64,000 nucleotides of DNA from Wenyingzhuangia gilva (GTDB taxonomy: Bacteria; Bacteroidota; Bacteroidia; Flavobacteriales; Flavobacteriaceae), in the NCBI RefSeq assembly GCF_030519655.1, contig NZ_JAUMIT010000003.1:248001-312000 (forward strand). The letters run 5' to 3'. A program made the translations under genes and the position numbers. Of the stretch, positions 17,861 through 26,240 are shown piece after piece; position 1 is the stretch's first letter; every line of letters begins with the position of its first letter. The notes beneath the pieces were generated by a model. That model saw only the letters and a list, made by a program, of their open reading frames with translations. It was not told the DNA's origin and searched no databases.

Positions 17861-17939
17861 AAAAACCTCCATTGGGGATGGAGGTTTTTTCAAACTAACT
17901 AAAACTATCTAAACTATGAAAAACTATTTTGTTTTACAT
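17861..17939 (-). ncRNA. Candidate small RNA, unit 1
   Basis: On the minus strand TTGGCACACTAATTGA (17951-17966) resembles a -24/-12 promoter (consensus TGGCAC-N5-TTGC, with A for the last C). A start at 24 bp from the second G gives about 17939. The RNA would be ~79 nt, ending at the CCTCC/GGAGG intrinsic terminator. A sigma-70-like reading (TTGGCA with an AT-rich -10) is also possible. Confidence 0.4.
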
Positions 17940-18020
17940 TAAATAGATATTCAATTAGTGTGCCAAGAACTACTTTTAGAATAAAATAATATCAATTATT
18001 TACTAGATCTTTATCCACAA

Positions 18021-18099
18021 AAAAACCTCCATTGGGGATGGAGGTTTTTTCAAACTAACTAAAACTATTTAAACTATGAAAAACTATTTTGTTTTACAC
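18021..18099 (-). ncRNA. Candidate small RNA, unit 2
   Basis: Same layout as unit 1: promoter-like TTGGCACACTAATTGA at 18111-18126 on the minus strand, predicted start near 18099, terminator at 18019-18050. Predicted length ~79 nt. The body is almost identical to units 1 and 3. Confidence 0.42.
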
Positions 18100-18181
18100 T
18101 ATATAGATATTCAATTAGTGTGCCAAGAACTACTTTTTAGGATAAAATAAAATCGATTTTTTACTAGATTTTGATGCATAA

Positions 18182-18259
18182 AAAAACCTCCATTGGGGAT
18201 GGAGGTTTTTTCAAACTAACTAAACTATTTAAACTATGAAAAACTATTTTGTTTTACAT
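18182..18259 (-). ncRNA. Candidate small RNA, unit 3
   Basis: Promoter-like TTGGCACACTAATTGA at 18271-18286 on the minus strand, with TATAAT 17 bp after TTGGCA as a possible alternative -10. Predicted start near 18259, terminator at 18181-18211, ~78 nt. The body repeats the TAGTTT motif several times before the hairpin. Confidence 0.42.
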
Positions 18260-18341
18260 TATATAGATATTCAATTAGTGTGCCAAGAACTACTTTTTGG
18301 GATAAAATAAAATCGATTTTTTACTAGATTTTGATGCATAA

Positions 18342-18423
18342 AAAAACCTCCATTGGGGATGGAGGTTTTTTCAAACTAACTAAACTATCTAAACTATGAA
18401 AAAAACTATGATGTTTTTTATAT
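18342..18423 (-). ncRNA. Candidate small RNA, unit 4 (diverged copy)
   Basis: Just beyond the lipA stop, TTGGCACGATACTTGA (18435-18450, minus strand) matches the -24/-12 consensus except for the final C. TATAAT again lies 17 bp after TTGGCA. Predicted start near 18423, terminator at 18340-18371, ~82 nt. The promoter spacer and 5' part differ from units 1-3 while the promoter core, TAGTTT-rich part and terminator are kept. That argues the conserved parts are functional. Confidence 0.45.
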
Positions 18424-18454
18424 TATATGGTTTATCAAGTATCGTGCCAAAAAG

Positions 18455-19378
18455 TTAGTTAACATGTTTTTTTGCATGATAAGAAGATCTTACCAAAGCA
18501 GAACTTTCTACATGTTTAAATCCTAAAGATTTTGCATATACTTCGTATTCTTTAAATAACTCTGGTGTAATGTATTCTTTTACAGGTAAGTGCTTTTTAC
18601 TAGGCTGTAAATATTGTCCTAAAGTAACAACATCTACGTTGGCATTTGCTAAATCTCTTAAGCTTTCAAAAACTTCTTCTTTTTTTTCTCCTAAACCTAA
18701 CATAATACCAGATTTGGTTCTGCGTTGTCCTTGTGATTTGATGTATCTTAACACTTCTAAGCTTCTGTCGTATTGTGCTTGTATACGCACCTCACGAGTT
18801 AGTCTACGAACGGTTTCTATGTTGTGAGAAATTACTTCAGGAGCAGCAGCAATCAATCTATCAATGTTTTTGGTGTCTCCTTGGAAATCTGGAATTAATG
18901 TTTCCATTGTAGTGTTTGGATTGGCTCTACGAACGGCAGCAATGGTTTCTGCCCAAATAATAGAACCACCATCTTTTAAGTCATCTCTATCAACAGAGGT
19001 TAATACAGCATGTTCAATGCTCATAATTTTAATAGAACGTGCTACTTTTTCAGGCTCATCCCACTCAACAGTTTCTGGTTTTCCGGTTTTTACACCACAA
19101 AAACCACAAGATCTAGTACAAATATTTCCTAAAATCATAAAAGTAGCAGTTCCATCACCCCAACATTCTCCCATGTTAGGACAACTACCACTAGTACAAA
19201 TAGTGTTTAGTTTATATTTATCTACCAATCCACGTAATTCAGTGTATTTTTTTCCAACAGGTAACTTAACTCTTAACCAATCTGGTTTTTTATTTCCAAC
19301 AGGAATAGTACCAGGATTTGTAGTTGTTTGTGCTTTATTTGGTAATACAGATTTAAATGTAGTTGCTTCCGTACTCAT
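18455..19378 (-). CDS. lipA: Lipoyl synthase
   Basis: 307 residues from the ATG at 19378 (MSTEATTF). A longer frame back to 19522 overlaps the neighbouring permease gene and is unlikely. LipA inserts two sulphurs into protein-bound octanoyl groups. The auxiliary-cluster cysteines Cys61, Cys66 and Cys72 (CTSGSCPNMGEC), the radical-SAM motif CTRSCGFC (Cys87, Cys91, Cys94) and the C-terminal RSSYHA are all present. It is the last gene of a minus-strand run; the candidate small-RNA array lies directly downstream. Confidence 0.97.
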   Translation of the reverse strand: MSTEATTFKSVLPNKAQTTTNPGTIPVGNKKPDWLRVKLPVGKKYTELRGLVDKYKLNTICTSGSCPNMGECWGDGTATFMILGNICTRSCGFCGVKTGKPETVEWDEPEKVARSIKIMSIEHAVLTSVDRDDLKDGGSIIWAETIAAVRRANPNTTMETLIPDFQGDTKNIDRLIAAAPEVISHNIETVRRLTREVRIQAQYDRSLEVLRYIKSQGQRRTKSGIMLGLGEKKEEVFESLRDLANANVDVVTLGQYLQPSKKHLPVKEYITPELFKEYEVYAKSLGFKHVESSALVRSSYHAKKHVN

Positions 19379-19451
19379 ATGTTTTTCTTTGGGCTGTAAA
19401 GATACAAAAAGTGAATAGGATGAAGTAATAACTATGGGAATAAAGAAACTT

Positions 19452-20735
19452 CTAACGAGATTCTCTTTTTTTGTATAAATATTCACCAACAAAACACAAA
19501 GTGATAATTGAAAGTGCAACAATTACTCCTTCTAAATTTCCTTTAAATTGTTGTGCTAATAAAATGATAAAAGCCAAAAGACATAAAACAAAACCAACTA
19601 AGGGGATGGATTTTTTGCTATTTGTTTTGGTTGCCATTTTATATCCAGATAAATTAACCATGGCAAAAATCAATAAAAAACCAACACTCCCAGCTGTTGA
19701 AATACTTTCTAGCTTTAAAAAGTTAGTCAAAACTAAAGTTAAAATAGAAGTGATTAACAATCCTATAGGTTGGTTCCATAATTGTCCTGTTAATTCGTGT
19801 GGCAATTCATCATCTTCAGCAATTTCATAACTCACTCTACTACCACCGTATAAAGAAGCGTTGATGGCAGAAAAAGTTGAAATTAGTGCGGCTATGGTTA
19901 TAATGGTAAATCCAGTGTTTCCTAACATGGGTTTTGCAGCTTCTGCCAATACATAATCTTCGGCGGTGGCAATTTCATCAAAAGGTAAAGACCCAACGGT
20001 TACACAAGCAATAATGATATACAAAATAATCACAAAAAGGACTGAGTAATAATAAGCTCTGGCTATGTTTTTTTTAGGATTGATAATATCAGGAGCAGCA
20101 TTGGCAATCAATTCAAAACCTTCATAAGCCACAAAAATCACCATTCCACCAGCTAATATATAAATAGGATTTTCCCAGTTCTCTGGAGATAGTTGATGCA
20201 GATTAGAAGTATCCACAACGGTCATTCCATAAAATCCAATCCCAATAAAAGCGATTAAAATGATAAGTTTAATAATCACCGCATAAGATTCAATTTTGCT
20301 CACCACCTCAATACTATAATAGTTAATCGCTGTGGCTAATATGATAATAGCACTCGCATAAATATGAAAATCTATATTTTTGTTTGTAGTAATTTCCCAT
20401 AAATTGGGAGCATAAGAACCAAATGCAGAGGCATAAAGGGACAACATAATAATATAACTAATCCAAAGTAAATTATTAATACCACCACTAAAAATGCCTT
20501 TGTTAAAAGCTTGGTTGATAAATTTTACAGTTCCCCCTTTGTCAGGATAAACTAAAGAAAGTTTGGCATAACTATATGAAGTAATAAAAGCGATGATTCC
20601 TGCAAATAAAAAGGCTAGGGGAGTTCCTCCTTTGGCAATAGAAACAGCAAGTCCTAAAACAGCAAAAATTCCACCACCAACCATACCTCCAATTCCAATA
20701 GATATCGCTTCTTTAAGTCCAACTTTATTTTCCAT
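19452..20735 (-). CDS. APC-superfamily amino acid permease
   Basis: 427 residues from the ATG at 20735 (MENKVGLKEAI). The first helix ISIGIGGMVGGGIFAVLG carries the GxGxxxGxGIF-like substrate-binding motif of APC transporters. About 12 membrane segments follow, with AYEGFELIANAAPDI in TM6 and STFSAINASLYGGSRVSYEIAEDDELP later, all typical. Substrate unknown, probably an amino acid. The gene begins 11 bp after the Nramp-like gene, so they are co-transcribed. Confidence 0.93.
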   Translation of the reverse strand: MENKVGLKEAISIGIGGMVGGGIFAVLGLAVSIAKGGTPLAFLFAGIIAFITSYSYAKLSLVYPDKGGTVKFINQAFNKGIFSGGINNLLWISYIIMLSLYASAFGSYAPNLWEITTNKNIDFHIYASAIIILATAINYYSIEVVSKIESYAVIIKLIILIAFIGIGFYGMTVVDTSNLHQLSPENWENPIYILAGGMVIFVAYEGFELIANAAPDIINPKKNIARAYYYSVLFVIILYIIIACVTVGSLPFDEIATAEDYVLAEAAKPMLGNTGFTIITIAALISTFSAINASLYGGSRVSYEIAEDDELPHELTGQLWNQPIGLLITSILTLVLTNFLKLESISTAGSVGFLLIFAMVNLSGYKMATKTNSKKSIPLVGFVLCLLAFIILLAQQFKGNLEGVIVALSIITLCFVGEYLYKKRESR

Positions 20736-20746
20736 AAGGTTTAAAT

Positions 20747-21973
20747 TTATAACAAAGTGGTTACATACCATGCACTAAACCCTATTAAAAAAATAATTCC
20801 TAGCCAAGAGAGAATTTTTAAGAATAATTTTGGATGATACGCTACAGGAGTATGTTTACTTGTAATTAACTTGTAATTTAAAATAGCAAAGAAAGGAGCG
20901 GTTAAAAAGCTTAAAATAGTTGCTATTTTAATTAAGGTTAACATTTGATCTGTAAAAAAGGAAATCAAAATAATAGTTCCTATAGATAAGAATAAAATCC
21001 ACCAAGCATAAGCGTGTTTTGTGGTTTTAAAATTCAACAATTCAGCCGTGGTTTGCATGGCTCTTGGAGAAGCATCTAAAGCAGTAATTGTGGTACTAAA
21101 CATGGTGGTAAATGCAGCAACAGCAATAAAAATAAAAGCAGTTCCTCCTATATTTTTGGTGTACATTTCTATCAATTGTTTGCTAAAACCTAAAGCTCCG
21201 TTAGAAAAAACCTCTCCGCTATTAAACATTACCAAAGCTCCCATTCCTAAAAAACATGCTCCTAGAATTAAAGTTGAGACATATCCTACATTAAAATCTA
21301 ACAAAGTTGTTTTGAGACTTCTTTTTTCTGTGGATTGATTTTGTTTGGCTTGTGACCATAAAGATTGCCAAATAGAAACATCTAAAGGAGCGGGCATCCA
21401 TCCTAAAAAGGCAATTAAAAAAGCCATTTCTACGCCTTCAAAATGAAATTTTTGAGTCAAATTAATGGGGGTAGTATTTTTAGAAGAAGCAATAAATAAG
21501 GCTCCAATAGTCGTAATGGTTAAAGTCAAAACAATCATTTTCATCACTTTGTCTAAAAACTGATAACGACCCACTAATAAGATTACGGCACTAATTAAGG
21601 TAATGATAATACTGACTGTAGTAGCGCTTCCTGTAAATCCAAAAATATTCATCGCCAAACCTGCTGTGACCAACGTTACGGCTGCTTGAATGGTAAACAT
21701 AGAAGCAAAGTTGATGATATAATAAGCCACTAAAGTTCCTTTGTGTAGTTTGTTATATCCGCTTAATAAATTTTCTCCTGTAGCATTGGCATAACGAGCT
21801 CCGAATTGAAAAAAAGGATATTTTACAATGTGTACGGCTACCAAAGCCCATAACAAACTAAAACCAAAATCTGCACCTGCTCTTGTAGATTGTACCAAAT
21901 GTGATACACCAATAGCGGCTCCTGCAAATAATAATCCAGGGCCAAAGGCTTGAATTTTCTCCTTAATTGTCAT
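20747..21973 (-). CDS. Nramp-family transporter lacking the canonical metal-binding motifs
   Basis: 408 residues, about 11 membrane segments, opening with FGPGLLFAGAAIGVSHLVQSTRAG. In Nramp metal transporters the first helix carries DPGN and the sixth MPH. Here the aligned positions read GVSH and MPA (GWMPAPLD). The fold is clear but transport of Mn/Fe in the usual way is doubtful; it may carry Mg or another substrate. Starts inside the 3' end of the sigma-factor gene (11-bp overlap). Confidence 0.85.
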   Translation of the reverse strand: MTIKEKIQAFGPGLLFAGAAIGVSHLVQSTRAGADFGFSLLWALVAVHIVKYPFFQFGARYANATGENLLSGYNKLHKGTLVAYYIINFASMFTIQAAVTLVTAGLAMNIFGFTGSATTVSIIITLISAVILLVGRYQFLDKVMKMIVLTLTITTIGALFIASSKNTTPINLTQKFHFEGVEMAFLIAFLGWMPAPLDVSIWQSLWSQAKQNQSTEKRSLKTTLLDFNVGYVSTLILGACFLGMGALVMFNSGEVFSNGALGFSKQLIEMYTKNIGGTAFIFIAVAAFTTMFSTTITALDASPRAMQTTAELLNFKTTKHAYAWWILFLSIGTIILISFFTDQMLTLIKIATILSFLTAPFFAILNYKLITSKHTPVAYHPKLFLKILSWLGIIFLIGFSAWYVTTLL

Positions 21974-22532
21974 TTTCTGAGTTGGTAATAATTTCTGCTA
22001 ATAATTTTTTAGCTCTTAAAAGTTTCACCTTAACATTGTTAATAGGCTCATCAAGGTGATTGGCAATTTCAATATAAGTCATGTCCTGAAAGTATCTTAG
22101 GTTGATGACTTTTTGGTATTTAAGTTTTAATTTTTTTATGTTTCTTTTAAGCTCCGCTAAATTTTGTTCTATGATGATTTTATCTTCAGGAGATGGATTG
22201 GCATCAGACAAAGCATAAACTTCTCTGTTTTCATCTTGTAAAGAAATGGTTACATTTTTCTGTTTCCTTAACTCATCAATCAACAAATTTTTGGCAATGG
22301 TAAATAGCCATGTTCTAAAACCATAATCATCATTATAAGAGTCAATTTTATCAAAAGCTTTAGAAAAAGTAATAATGGTAATGTCTTCGGCATCAATAGA
22401 ATCATCACTTATTTTAGATTGTAAAAATGTAAAAACATCGTTCCAATATAAATTTAAAAGATAATTATAAGCAGTTTGATCTCCTTTTTTAGCAGCTTTG
22501 ATATGGGTAAATAAAATATCTTGTGAGGTCAT
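21963..22532 (-). CDS. ECF-type RNA polymerase sigma factor
   Basis: 189 residues from the ATG at 22532, which overlaps the glycosyltransferase stop in an ATGA arrangement; a GTG at 22538 is a less likely start. Region 2 (AYNYLLNLYWNDVFTFL, AEDITIITFSKAFDKI, GFRTWLFTIAKNLLIDELRK) and region 4 (LKLKYQKVINLRYFQDMTYIEIANHL, then NVKVKLLRAKKLL) are complete. No anti-sigma factor is encoded next to it. The genes around it are a glycosyltransferase and transporters, possibly its targets. Confidence 0.93.
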   Translation of the reverse strand: MTSQDILFTHIKAAKKGDQTAYNYLLNLYWNDVFTFLQSKISDDSIDAEDITIITFSKAFDKIDSYNDDYGFRTWLFTIAKNLLIDELRKQKNVTISLQDENREVYALSDANPSPEDKIIIEQNLAELKRNIKKLKLKYQKVINLRYFQDMTYIEIANHLDEPINNVKVKLLRAKKLLAEIITNSENDN

Positions 22533-23644
22533 GACCACTTATAAGGTTTATTGATTTTATTGTAGAGAAAAATGTATAGTTGAAAAAATAACAAACAAAT
22601 ATCTAAAACAGGAATTAATAAAAAAAGACCTTTCTCATTTAGCTTTTTTGATGCAATTCCCACAACAATATATTCACTTATAAGTTTAATTGCAATTAAT
22701 CCGGTAATAATTAATTGATAGTTAGTGTTTTCTATATAAATAAGACTTGCTGGTAAGACCAACCAAAACAACAATCTGTTAAAAGTATAGAGTCCTAATA
22801 AAAATTGATGTACCGGTTTGTATAAACTAGCGGTGCTAATGTGTCTTCTTTTTTGTGTAGCCCAACTTTTCCAATCTTTTTTTGGTGGAGAAACAGTATG
22901 CGAATTTTCATCAAAACAAATGTCTGTATTTTGTTTGTTGGCAATTTGATTGATTAACAAATCATCATCGCCAGACATGACTCTGATGTGTTGATGAAAT
23001 CCTTTATTTTTTAGAAATACAGCTTTGCTATACATTAAATTTCTACCAACACCCATGTATGGAATGCCTATTTTGGCAAAAGAAAAATATTGCAAAGCGG
23101 TCATTACAGTTTCGTAACGAATGATTTTGTTTAAAAAACTTTTAGAAACGTTTTGATGAGCTCCATATCCTAAAACAATTTTAGTGTCTCCTGTAAATTG
23201 ATTGGCCATTTCTTGAATCCAATAGTCACTATTAGGCTTACAATCGGCATCAGTAAATAGTAAACAATCGTTGGTAGCAGCTTTAATTCCAAGAGTTAAG
23301 GCATATTTTTTGTTTCCATAAAAATAATCTGTTTCTTGAATGGTCACTACTTTTACAAAATCATATTTTTGTTCGTATTCTTCAAAAATAGTGGCAGTTT
23401 CATCATAAGAACGGTCGTTAATTAACACCAATTCAAAATCATCATATTTTTGTTTGACCAAAAAAGGTAAATAGGTTTTTAAATTTTCTTCTTCATTTTT
23501 AGCACAAACAATAACCGAAACAGGAATGGTGTTTTTTGTTTTTTGTGATGTTTTGGAAAAATTAAAAAAGTTAAACACAATAATGTAATAACCAAAATGT
23601 ATTACAGTAATCAGTATACAAATTGATAAAAGTAGAATGGTCAT
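22529..23644 (-). CDS. Membrane-bound family 2 glycosyltransferase
   Basis: 371 residues. One N-terminal membrane segment (LLLSICILITVIHFGYYIIVF), then a GT-A domain with VSVIVCAKNEEENL, LINDRSYDETATIF, the DxD-type LFTDADCKP, MSGDDDLLIN and the acceptor-site motif KRRHIST. Two or three C-terminal membrane segments follow. It should transfer a sugar from a nucleotide-sugar at the inner face of the cytoplasmic membrane; donor and acceptor unknown. Followed with a 4-bp overlap by the sigma factor. Confidence 0.92.
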   Translation of the reverse strand: MTILLLSICILITVIHFGYYIIVFNFFNFSKTSQKTKNTIPVSVIVCAKNEEENLKTYLPFLVKQKYDDFELVLINDRSYDETATIFEEYEQKYDFVKVVTIQETDYFYGNKKYALTLGIKAATNDCLLFTDADCKPNSDYWIQEMANQFTGDTKIVLGYGAHQNVSKSFLNKIIRYETVMTALQYFSFAKIGIPYMGVGRNLMYSKAVFLKNKGFHQHIRVMSGDDDLLINQIANKQNTDICFDENSHTVSPPKKDWKSWATQKRRHISTASLYKPVHQFLLGLYTFNRLLFWLVLPASLIYIENTNYQLIITGLIAIKLISEYIVVGIASKKLNEKGLFLLIPVLDICLLFFQLYIFLYNKINKPYKWS

Positions 23645-23669
23645 AAAGGCCTATGCTATGAAGATTAAA

Positions 23670-23855
23670 TTATTTATTCTCGCAATCTTCTGGCATTTTA
23701 CCACAAAAACCACAAGGTTCACCAGATTGATTAAAATTAGCATTTTGACTAGCACAAGTTCCAGAGAACTTTCCGTCTTTTTTCCCCCATATTTTAATAG
23801 CAATTCCTGCAAAAGCCAAGGCTAACAAACCAAATGAAATTAAGAATAGTTTCAT
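23670..23855 (-). CDS. Small Cys-rich membrane-anchored protein
   Basis: 61 residues from the ATG at 23855; an in-frame TTG at 23873 is a weaker start. One N-terminal membrane segment (LFLISFGLLALAFAGIAIKIW), then a short hydrophilic part with CASQNANFNQSGEPCGFCG and a final CENK. Four cysteines could bind a metal or form disulphides outside the membrane. Function unknown. It lies 25 bp upstream of the glycosyltransferase gene. Confidence 0.7.
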   Translation of the reverse strand: MKLFLISFGLLALAFAGIAIKIWGKKDGKFSGTCASQNANFNQSGEPCGFCGKMPEDCENK

Positions 23856-23873
23856 GAAAAATAATTTTAACAA

Positions 23874-24246
23874 ATATACAATTTTTAAGCGGAACCTAAA
23901 TTCATATATGACAGATTAAGCGCTCTTGTTTTTAGTAGTTTTTTTTATTAAAAATTACATCATTGATTAAGAATTTTTTAGGGTATAAATAACTTGTAAA
24001 ACTTGAAAAATATCGATAAAATCGGTTTTTATAGAGTAAATATGCTTTTATATCAATAAAATTTAAAAAAGATATGAAAGTTAAAGTTGTTGTGTTTTAT
24101 ATTTTGAAAATGAGTATATTAGTGTTGTTTTTTGTAGCTTTAAAAAGACTGATTTATAATTGATCAGTGTTAATTTTTTGTTACATCTCCCGTCTATACG
24201 GATGAGTTTTTGTAAATTTGTGTAAATTTTAACAAAAAAATATTTT
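23874..24246. other. Intergenic region upstream of proB
   Basis: About 370 bp without a gene, between divergent genes. A perfect -7 element TAAATTTG at 24213-24220 probably drives proB. Nothing else convincing; a half-site TTGAT at 24160-24164 has a poor partner. Confidence 0.5.
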
Positions 24247-25029
24247 ATGTACGATCAATTAATAGTTGTAAAAGTAGGAACCAATGTAATGAAAAACAAG
24301 AACAATAGAATTGTTCGCCCAGTGCTTCAAAATTTGGTGTCTCAAATTGCTGATTTATATGAACGTAATATTATGACCATTTTGGTTTCTTCTGGATCTG
24401 CTATTGCTGGTAAAGAAGTTTTGGGACCTTCAATAATTAAAGACCCATCTATTAGAAGACAAGTTTATTCATCTATAGGACAACCTAGAATGATGCGTTT
24501 GTATTATAATATTTTTCATGATTTTGGAATTAATTGTGCGCAAGTCCTACCAACCAAAAGAGACTTTCAACCAGGAGTTCACCGTGATAATATGGTAAAC
24601 TGTTACAAAGGTTTGTTAGAAGAAGGCGTAATTCCTGTAGCAAATGAAGATGATACAGTATCACTAACATCAACCATGTTTACAGATAATGATGAAATGG
24701 CAAGTTTAATTGCTGAATTGGTAGAAGCTGATAAACTAATTATTTTAACAGATATTGATGGAGTTTATACTGGAAATCCAAGTGATGAAGGAACAGAACT
24801 AATTGAAGAAGTTACTTCTACCGAAAATTTAGATAAATACATTCAGCCTAATAAAAAAGGGGAAGGTGAAGGTAGAGGAGGAATGAGATCAAAAATTAGT
24901 GTGGCTCAAAAATCTGCAAAAAATAACATTCCTACTTATATTGTAAACGGTAAAACAGAAAACATCATTTTAGATATCATCAATGATGAATATGTAGGAA
25001 CAAGAATTTCTAACGATTTAGAAAAGTAA
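24247..25029 (+). CDS. proB: Glutamate 5-kinase, short form
   Basis: 260 residues. The amino-acid-kinase fold is clear: VVKVGTNVMKNK at the start, ILVSSGSAIAGKE, VIPVANEDDTVS, TDNDEMASLIAEL, LTDIDGVYTGNP and GRGGMRSKI. It phosphorylates glutamate, the first step to proline. It ends after the kinase domain, so the C-terminal PUA domain of longer ProB proteins is missing, as in other short forms. proA is not adjacent; proC is in this window at 29195-29992. Confidence 0.92.
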   Translation: MYDQLIVVKVGTNVMKNKNNRIVRPVLQNLVSQIADLYERNIMTILVSSGSAIAGKEVLGPSIIKDPSIRRQVYSSIGQPRMMRLYYNIFHDFGINCAQVLPTKRDFQPGVHRDNMVNCYKGLLEEGVIPVANEDDTVSLTSTMFTDNDEMASLIAELVEADKLIILTDIDGVYTGNPSDEGTELIEEVTSTENLDKYIQPNKKGEGEGRGGMRSKISVAQKSAKNNIPTYIVNGKTENIILDIINDEYVGTRISNDLEK

Positions 25030-25036
25030 TATTACT

Positions 25037-26038
25037 TTAAAAAACATTGACTTCAATTTCCAGAGGAATTTCAAATTCAGTTTTGATTTTTCTCTGGATT
25101 TTTTTTGCGATTTCAAAAATTTCTTTACCCGTTGCGTTTCCATAGTTTACCAAAACCAAAGCTTGTTTACTATGCACTCCAGCTTCGCCAAAACGTTTTC
25201 CTTTAAATCCTGCTTTTTCAATTAACCAACCTGCTGGTACTTTTACTTGCGTTTCAGAAATAGGATAGGATGGGATTTCAGAAAATTTTTCTTTAAGTTT
25301 TTGAAATAGTGTAACATCAATTACAGGGTTTTTAAAAAAACTACCACTGTTTCCAATTTCTTTAGGATTGGGTAATTTACTGTTTCTAATGGCAATTACT
25401 GCGTTACTAATGTCTTTTAAACTAGGCTTGTTAATGTTTTTTAACTCCTCTTGAATGGCTCCATAAGAGGTGTTTGTTTGATGATTTTTGGTGGTAAGTT
25501 TAAAAGTAACGTTAATAATAATATATTGATCTTTCAGCTCGTTTTTAAAAACAGAATTTCGGTATCCAAACTCACAATCAGCATTGGTAAAAGTCTTAAT
25601 TTTTAACGTTTTTTTATTCAGAGCTTCTAGAGAAACAATTGTGTCTTTTACTTCAAAACCATAAGCCCCGATATTTTGAATAGGACAAGTTCCTACGTTT
25701 CCAGGAATTAAGGATAAGTTTTCTAAACCTCCAAAATCTTGCTCTATACACCACAAAACAAATTCATGCCAATTTTCTCCCGCAGCTGCAGTTACTTCAA
25801 CCGTATTTTCATTCTCATTGTTCACAATTACGCCACTAAGATCTATATGAACTACAGTTTTATCAATGTCTTTGGTAAGTAACATATTACTACCTCCGCC
25901 CAATAAAAAAACAGATTCATTTTCTTGTAAAACATCTTTTAATTGCTGTAACGTTTTAACAGAAATAAATTTTTTAGCTTTTACATCAATACCAAAAGTA
26001 TTGTGGTTTTTAAGAGAGAAATTTGTGTGATATTGCAT
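25037..26038 (-). CDS. murB: UDP-N-acetylenolpyruvoylglucosamine reductase
   Basis: 333 residues, type I MurB. FAD-binding motifs LLGGGSNML and LSLIPGNVGTCPIQNIGAYG, the catalytic region GYRNSVFK, RNSKLPNPKEIGNSGSFFKNP with the catalytic Ser, and GWLIEKAGFKG near the end are present. It reduces UDP-GlcNAc-enolpyruvate to UDP-MurNAc in peptidoglycan synthesis. Convergent with proB, 7 bp apart. Confidence 0.97.
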   Translation of the reverse strand: MQYHTNFSLKNHNTFGIDVKAKKFISVKTLQQLKDVLQENESVFLLGGGSNMLLTKDIDKTVVHIDLSGVIVNNENENTVEVTAAAGENWHEFVLWCIEQDFGGLENLSLIPGNVGTCPIQNIGAYGFEVKDTIVSLEALNKKTLKIKTFTNADCEFGYRNSVFKNELKDQYIIINVTFKLTTKNHQTNTSYGAIQEELKNINKPSLKDISNAVIAIRNSKLPNPKEIGNSGSFFKNPVIDVTLFQKLKEKFSEIPSYPISETQVKVPAGWLIEKAGFKGKRFGEAGVHSKQALVLVNYGNATGKEIFEIAKKIQRKIKTEFEIPLEIEVNVF

Positions 26039-26240
26039 AAGGTAAAGATGCTAAAATTTTCATAATTTTTAGGAAAAATCTAGAGAAGAATGAGTTGTTT
26101 GTTTGGCTAAAAAAGATAAAGACCTGTAAATAAAGTTTTCATTACAAGATAGAGCAGGATACTTTTTTGGATGTTAAAATTTATATTTGAGAATTGCCCA
26201 TGTCTTATTTTAGACAGATTTATTTTAATCTATAAAATTT

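Larger units (their letters stand above)
17861..18454. repeat. Four tandem ~160-bp repeat units with embedded terminators
   Basis: Units begin at 17861, 18021, 18182 and 18342 (periods 160, 161 and 160 bp). Each opens with the hairpin CCTCCATTGGGGATGGAGG flanked by A and T runs, then a conserved TAGTTT-rich stretch (minus-strand sense). Units 1-3 are nearly identical throughout. Unit 4, next to lipA, matches only the first ~60 bp and then diverges, but keeps TTGGCAC-N5-TTGA on the minus strand. The array fills the convergent gap between the FtsX gene and lipA. It is not a CRISPR: units are long and there are no spacers. Confidence 0.95.

Noticed and set aside
17861-18454. CRISPR array
   Set aside because: Units are ~160 bp and contiguous, with terminators and no unique spacers; no cas genes in the window.
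19379-19522. N-terminal extension of LipA by 48 residues
   Set aside because: The extra part overlaps the APC permease gene and does not resemble LipA; the ATG at 19378 gives a normal-length protein.
24160-24173. FNR-type site upstream of proB
   Set aside because: Only one half (TTGAT) matches; the second half is poor and the spacing to the -7 element differs from the 36.5/58.5 rule.
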